64,000 nt of DNA from Streptomyces lydicus (GTDB lineage: Bacteria; Actinomycetota; Actinomycetes; Streptomycetales; Streptomycetaceae). The stretch's first letter is position 1. Every line of letters starts with the position of its first letter. Location: assembly GCF_001729485.1 (NCBI RefSeq), contig NZ_CP017157.1, positions 2,604,001-2,668,000 of the forward strand. The letters run 5' to 3'. A program made the position numbers and the translations under genes. A model generated the notes under the pieces. The model was not told the origin of the DNA and made no database searches. It saw only the letters and a list, made by a program, of their open reading frames with translations. Of this stretch, positions 62,144-64,000 are shown piece by piece.

Positions 62144-63382
62144 GCGGTACGTCGGGACGGTGTCCACCACCCGGTCCCCGTCGACCAGGTGCAGCTCGGT
62201 GAACCGCTCGCACAGCTCACCGGCCTTGGCGTGCCGGAACCACACCTTGTCGCCGATCGCCAGCCGGTCCGCGGCCGGCCCCAGCAGCGGCGTCTGCACC
62301 TCGCCGGGCCCCTCCTGCGGGTCGTAGCGCAGCCCGGCCGGCAGATACGGCACCGGCAGCCGGTCCGCGCCCGCCGCCCCCGACGCCGGATAGCCGCCGC
62401 CGAGCACCGTCACCACACCGGGACCGGGCCGCCGCACCACCGGCTGGGCGAAGAGCGCCGCCGGACGCCCGCTGAACGAGCGGAAGTTGTCGAACAGCCG
62501 CGGCACGTACAGCCCCGACCCGGCCGCGATCTCGGTGACCGCCGCCTCCGCCGCGGTGTGCTGCACGCTGCCGGTCCCGCCGCCGTTGACGAACTCCAGC
62601 CGCGGCGCCACCGCCCGCACCGCCCGCACGGCCTCCCAGCGCCGCTGCGCCAGCTCCTTGCGCGCCGCCGCCTGCATCATCCGGACCGCCCGCGAGAACA
62701 CCGGCCGGCCCGCGACCTCGTCACCCACCCCCGCCACATGGCCCTCGTACGCCATCAGGCCCACCAGCCGGAAACCGGGGCGACGCGCCACCGTCCGGGC
62801 CAGCGCGGCGAGTTGGGCCGGCTGCCGCAGCGGCGACCGCAGGGCGCCGACCCGCACCTTCCCGCCCATCAGCCGGTAGGAGGTGTCCAGTTCCAGGCAG
62901 ACCCGCACCTCCTCGCCGCGGCCCGCGCCGCCCGGACGGGCCGCGTCGATCAGCTCCAGCTGCGCCGGATCGTCCACCATCACCGTGACCGCGGCGGCGA
63001 GCGCCGGATCGGCGGTCAGCTCGGCGAACCCCGCCCGGTCCACCGAGGGGTACGCCAGCAGCACGTCGTCGAAGCCGGAACGGGCCAGCCACAGCGACTC
63101 GGCCAGCGTGAAGCTCATGATCCCGGCGAAGCCGTCGCGCGCCAGCACCCGTTCCAGCAGCGCCCGGCAGCGCACCGACTTGCTCGCCACCCGGATCGGC
63201 TTGCCCTTCGAACGGCGCACCAGATCCGCCGCGTTGGCGTCGAAGGCCGCGAGGTCGACGACGGCCAGCGGCGCGTCGAGAGCGGCGGTGGCCCGGTCGT
63301 ACGGGGTCTCCCCCGCCCGCACGGGGCGGGGAGCTCGGGGAAGGGCTTCGTGGCCATGCGTACCGACTGTGTGCGGGGACAT
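62120..63382 (-). CDS. Fold-type III PLP enzyme, amino acid deaminase/aldolase (alanine-racemase-like)
   Basis: A 420-residue pyridoxal phosphate enzyme of the D-threonine aldolase/D-serine dehydratase-like group. KPIRVASKSVRCRALL holds the PLP-binding Lys (about residue 65), and VRVCLELDTSYRLMGG, GLMAYEGHVAG and VNGGGTGS follow in barrel order. The C-terminal part (about 320-420), with GDKVWFRHAKAGELCERFTELHL, is the beta-domain of this group. The substrate is unknown, maybe a D-amino acid or beta-hydroxy amino acid. ATG at 63382 (MSPHTVGTHGHE) is preferred. A short palindrome (63404-63419) lies just upstream. Confidence 0.87.
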   Translation of the reverse strand: MSPHTVGTHGHEALPRAPRPVRAGETPYDRATAALDAPLAVVDLAAFDANAADLVRRSKGKPIRVASKSVRCRALLERVLARDGFAGIMSFTLAESLWLARSGFDDVLLAYPSVDRAGFAELTADPALAAAVTVMVDDPAQLELIDAARPGGAGRGEEVRVCLELDTSYRLMGGKVRVGALRSPLRQPAQLAALARTVARRPGFRLVGLMAYEGHVAGVGDEVAGRPVFSRAVRMMQAAARKELAQRRWEAVRAVRAVAPRLEFVNGGGTGSVQHTAAEAAVTEIAAGSGLYVPRLFDNFRSFSGRPAALFAQPVVRRPGPGVVTVLGGGYPASGAAGADRLPVPYLPAGLRYDPQEGPGEVQTPLLGPAADRLAIGDKVWFRHAKAGELCERFTELHLVDGDRVVDTVPTYRGEGHTFL

Positions 63383-63403
63383 GGCCGCAGCCTGCCAGAC
63401 CCT

Positions 63404-63419
63404 CCTACCCCTGGGTAGG
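63404..63419. promoter_or_regulatory. CsoR-like palindrome ahead of the aldolase-type gene
   Basis: CCTACCCCTGGGTAGG has 7-bp arms and a 2-nt centre, 22 nt upstream of the start. Its C/G-tract with TA steps resembles the binding sites of CsoR-family copper repressors. It could also be a simple hairpin. No copper genes are nearby. Confidence 0.35.
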
Positions 63420-63595
63420 GGAGAGATCGCGACAGAGCGGACACGGCCCGCCAGGGGTTGGAGCACCGACGGCACCAGCCCTTAGAGTGGCTCGACACCG
63501 CAACCAGCAGGTCAGCGGCGTGTTGTCCTGATACGAGCCACCCTGCCCCGATTGCGGATCGGGCCCGGGAGGCCACGGCGCAAGGGGGAGCGCGG

Positions 63596-64000
63596 GTGAG
63601 CACCGACGCCGAGTTCGCCGATGCGCGGCACGTCCCGCCCATACCCCCGCGGCCGCCCCGGCAGCCCGCGCCCGCGGTGGATCAGGACCCCCGGACCGCC
63701 GTGCTGCGCCGGGTACCGGGCGCCCCCGCCGCCCCGCCGGCCCCCCGGGCCGCGCACACCCCCACGGGCCCCACCCCGCCGACCGGCCGCCCGGGCACCC
63801 CGCCGCCCGCCGCCCCGGCCGTCCCCCCGCGTCCCACCGCACCCCCGCCCGCGCCGCCGGGCGCACAGCCGCCGCCCCGCCCGGACCGCGCGCCGACGGC
63901 CCCGGCCCCGGCCGCACCGCCGCCGCCCGCCGGCCGCCCCGCGGCCTTCCGTGACACCGCCGCCTTCCATCTGGCCCACAGCCAGGAACTGTGGAACGCC
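63596..64000 (+). CDS. Partial gene: proline-rich N-terminus of an unknown protein
   Basis: From GTG at 63596 (GGGGGAG upstream) the frame is open to the right edge, 135 codons. It starts VSTDAEFADARHVPPIPPRPPRQ and then about 90 residues of a Pro/Ala/Arg-rich low-complexity region, before a more ordered segment, FRDTAAFHLAHSQELWNA, at the edge. It is probably cytoplasmic or the start of a membrane protein; no family is recognisable. Upstream, TTAGAGT at 63483-63489 may hold a -10 hexamer. Confidence 0.6.
   Translation, partial: MSTDAEFADARHVPPIPPRPPRQPAPAVDQDPRTAVLRRVPGAPAAPPAPRAAHTPTGPTPPTGRPGTPPPAAPAVPPRPTAPPPAPPGAQPPPRPDRAPTAPAPAAPPPPAGRPAAFRDTAAFHLAHSQELWNA

Overview
This is a high-GC actinobacterial chromosome segment, almost certainly from Streptomyces. 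Third codon positions are strongly G/C-rich, GTG starts are common, and every gene seems to belong to the chromosomal core. The gene order gyl (glycerol) - metH - ferredoxin/arc - dop - pup - prcBA - pafA - FKBPs - pafBC - tatAC - helicase is the familiar Streptomyces Pup-proteasome neighbourhood. I see no rRNA, tRNA, CRISPR array, insertion sequence, prophage or biosynthetic cluster. Genes are cut at both edges: a TIM-barrel protein on the left (minus) and a proline-rich protein on the right (plus).

Layout. 1-6 kb: a partial secreted or anchored glycosidase-like protein, then the glycerol operon glpF-glpK-glpD (minus) and its IclR-type regulator gylR, with matching operator sequences in front of both. 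6-16 kb: cobalamin-dependent methionine synthase, a HAD phosphatase, two tandem orphan peptide-type binding lipoproteins, an orphan NarL-type response regulator and a RecB-like Fe-S nuclease. 16-19 kb: an M50/CBS site-2 protease, tRNA m1A58 methyltransferase and a secreted protein. 19-34 kb: the Pup-proteasome region (ferredoxin, ARC ATPase, Dop, Pup, PrcB, PrcA, PafA, PafB, PafC), with a LacI/MFS pair and two FKBP isomerases among them. 34-40 kb: tatA and tatC, two small disulfide-patterned secreted proteins, and a Ski2-like helicase. 40-46 kb: a sulfonate monooxygenase preceded by an unlisted Cys-Cys leader peptide, a RhaM-like protein, a MerR-controlled pair of membrane proteins, an iron-box-controlled siderophore-interacting reductase and a 5'-3' exonuclease. 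46-50 kb: a glycine betaine/proline ABC transporter whose permease is fused to two tandem binding domains. 50-57 kb: a BtuF-like receptor, a TDT/SLAC1 transporter with a divergent LysR, and an SH3-like secreted protein. 54-62 kb: an ethanolamine/polyamine-type gamma-glutamylation cluster (C26 hydrolase, APC permease, FadR regulator, glutamine-synthetase-like ligase, aldehyde dehydrogenase, SDR) followed by a secreted HAD phosphatase. 62-64 kb: a fold-type III PLP enzyme and the start of an unknown protein.

How the parts work together. Dop deamidates Pup (it ends in Gly-Gly-Gln here), PafA ligates Pup to substrates, and ARC threads them into PrcAB; PafB and PafC are WYL-domain transcription factors. 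The glycerol genes form one regulon under GylR. The 54-62 kb cluster looks able to import an amine, gamma-glutamylate it, oxidise the product and hydrolyse it back to glutamate.

The most notable items are the tandem substrate-binding domains fused to the permease (68 of 72 bases identical across one stretch), the Cys-Cys leader peptide upstream of ssuD, and the pair of secreted proteins whose four-cysteine spacing resembles the tendamistat class of alpha-amylase inhibitors. Many convergent gene ends carry long, perfect hairpins. Three genes have a TAGGCT -10 box so close to the start codon that leaderless transcription is likely.
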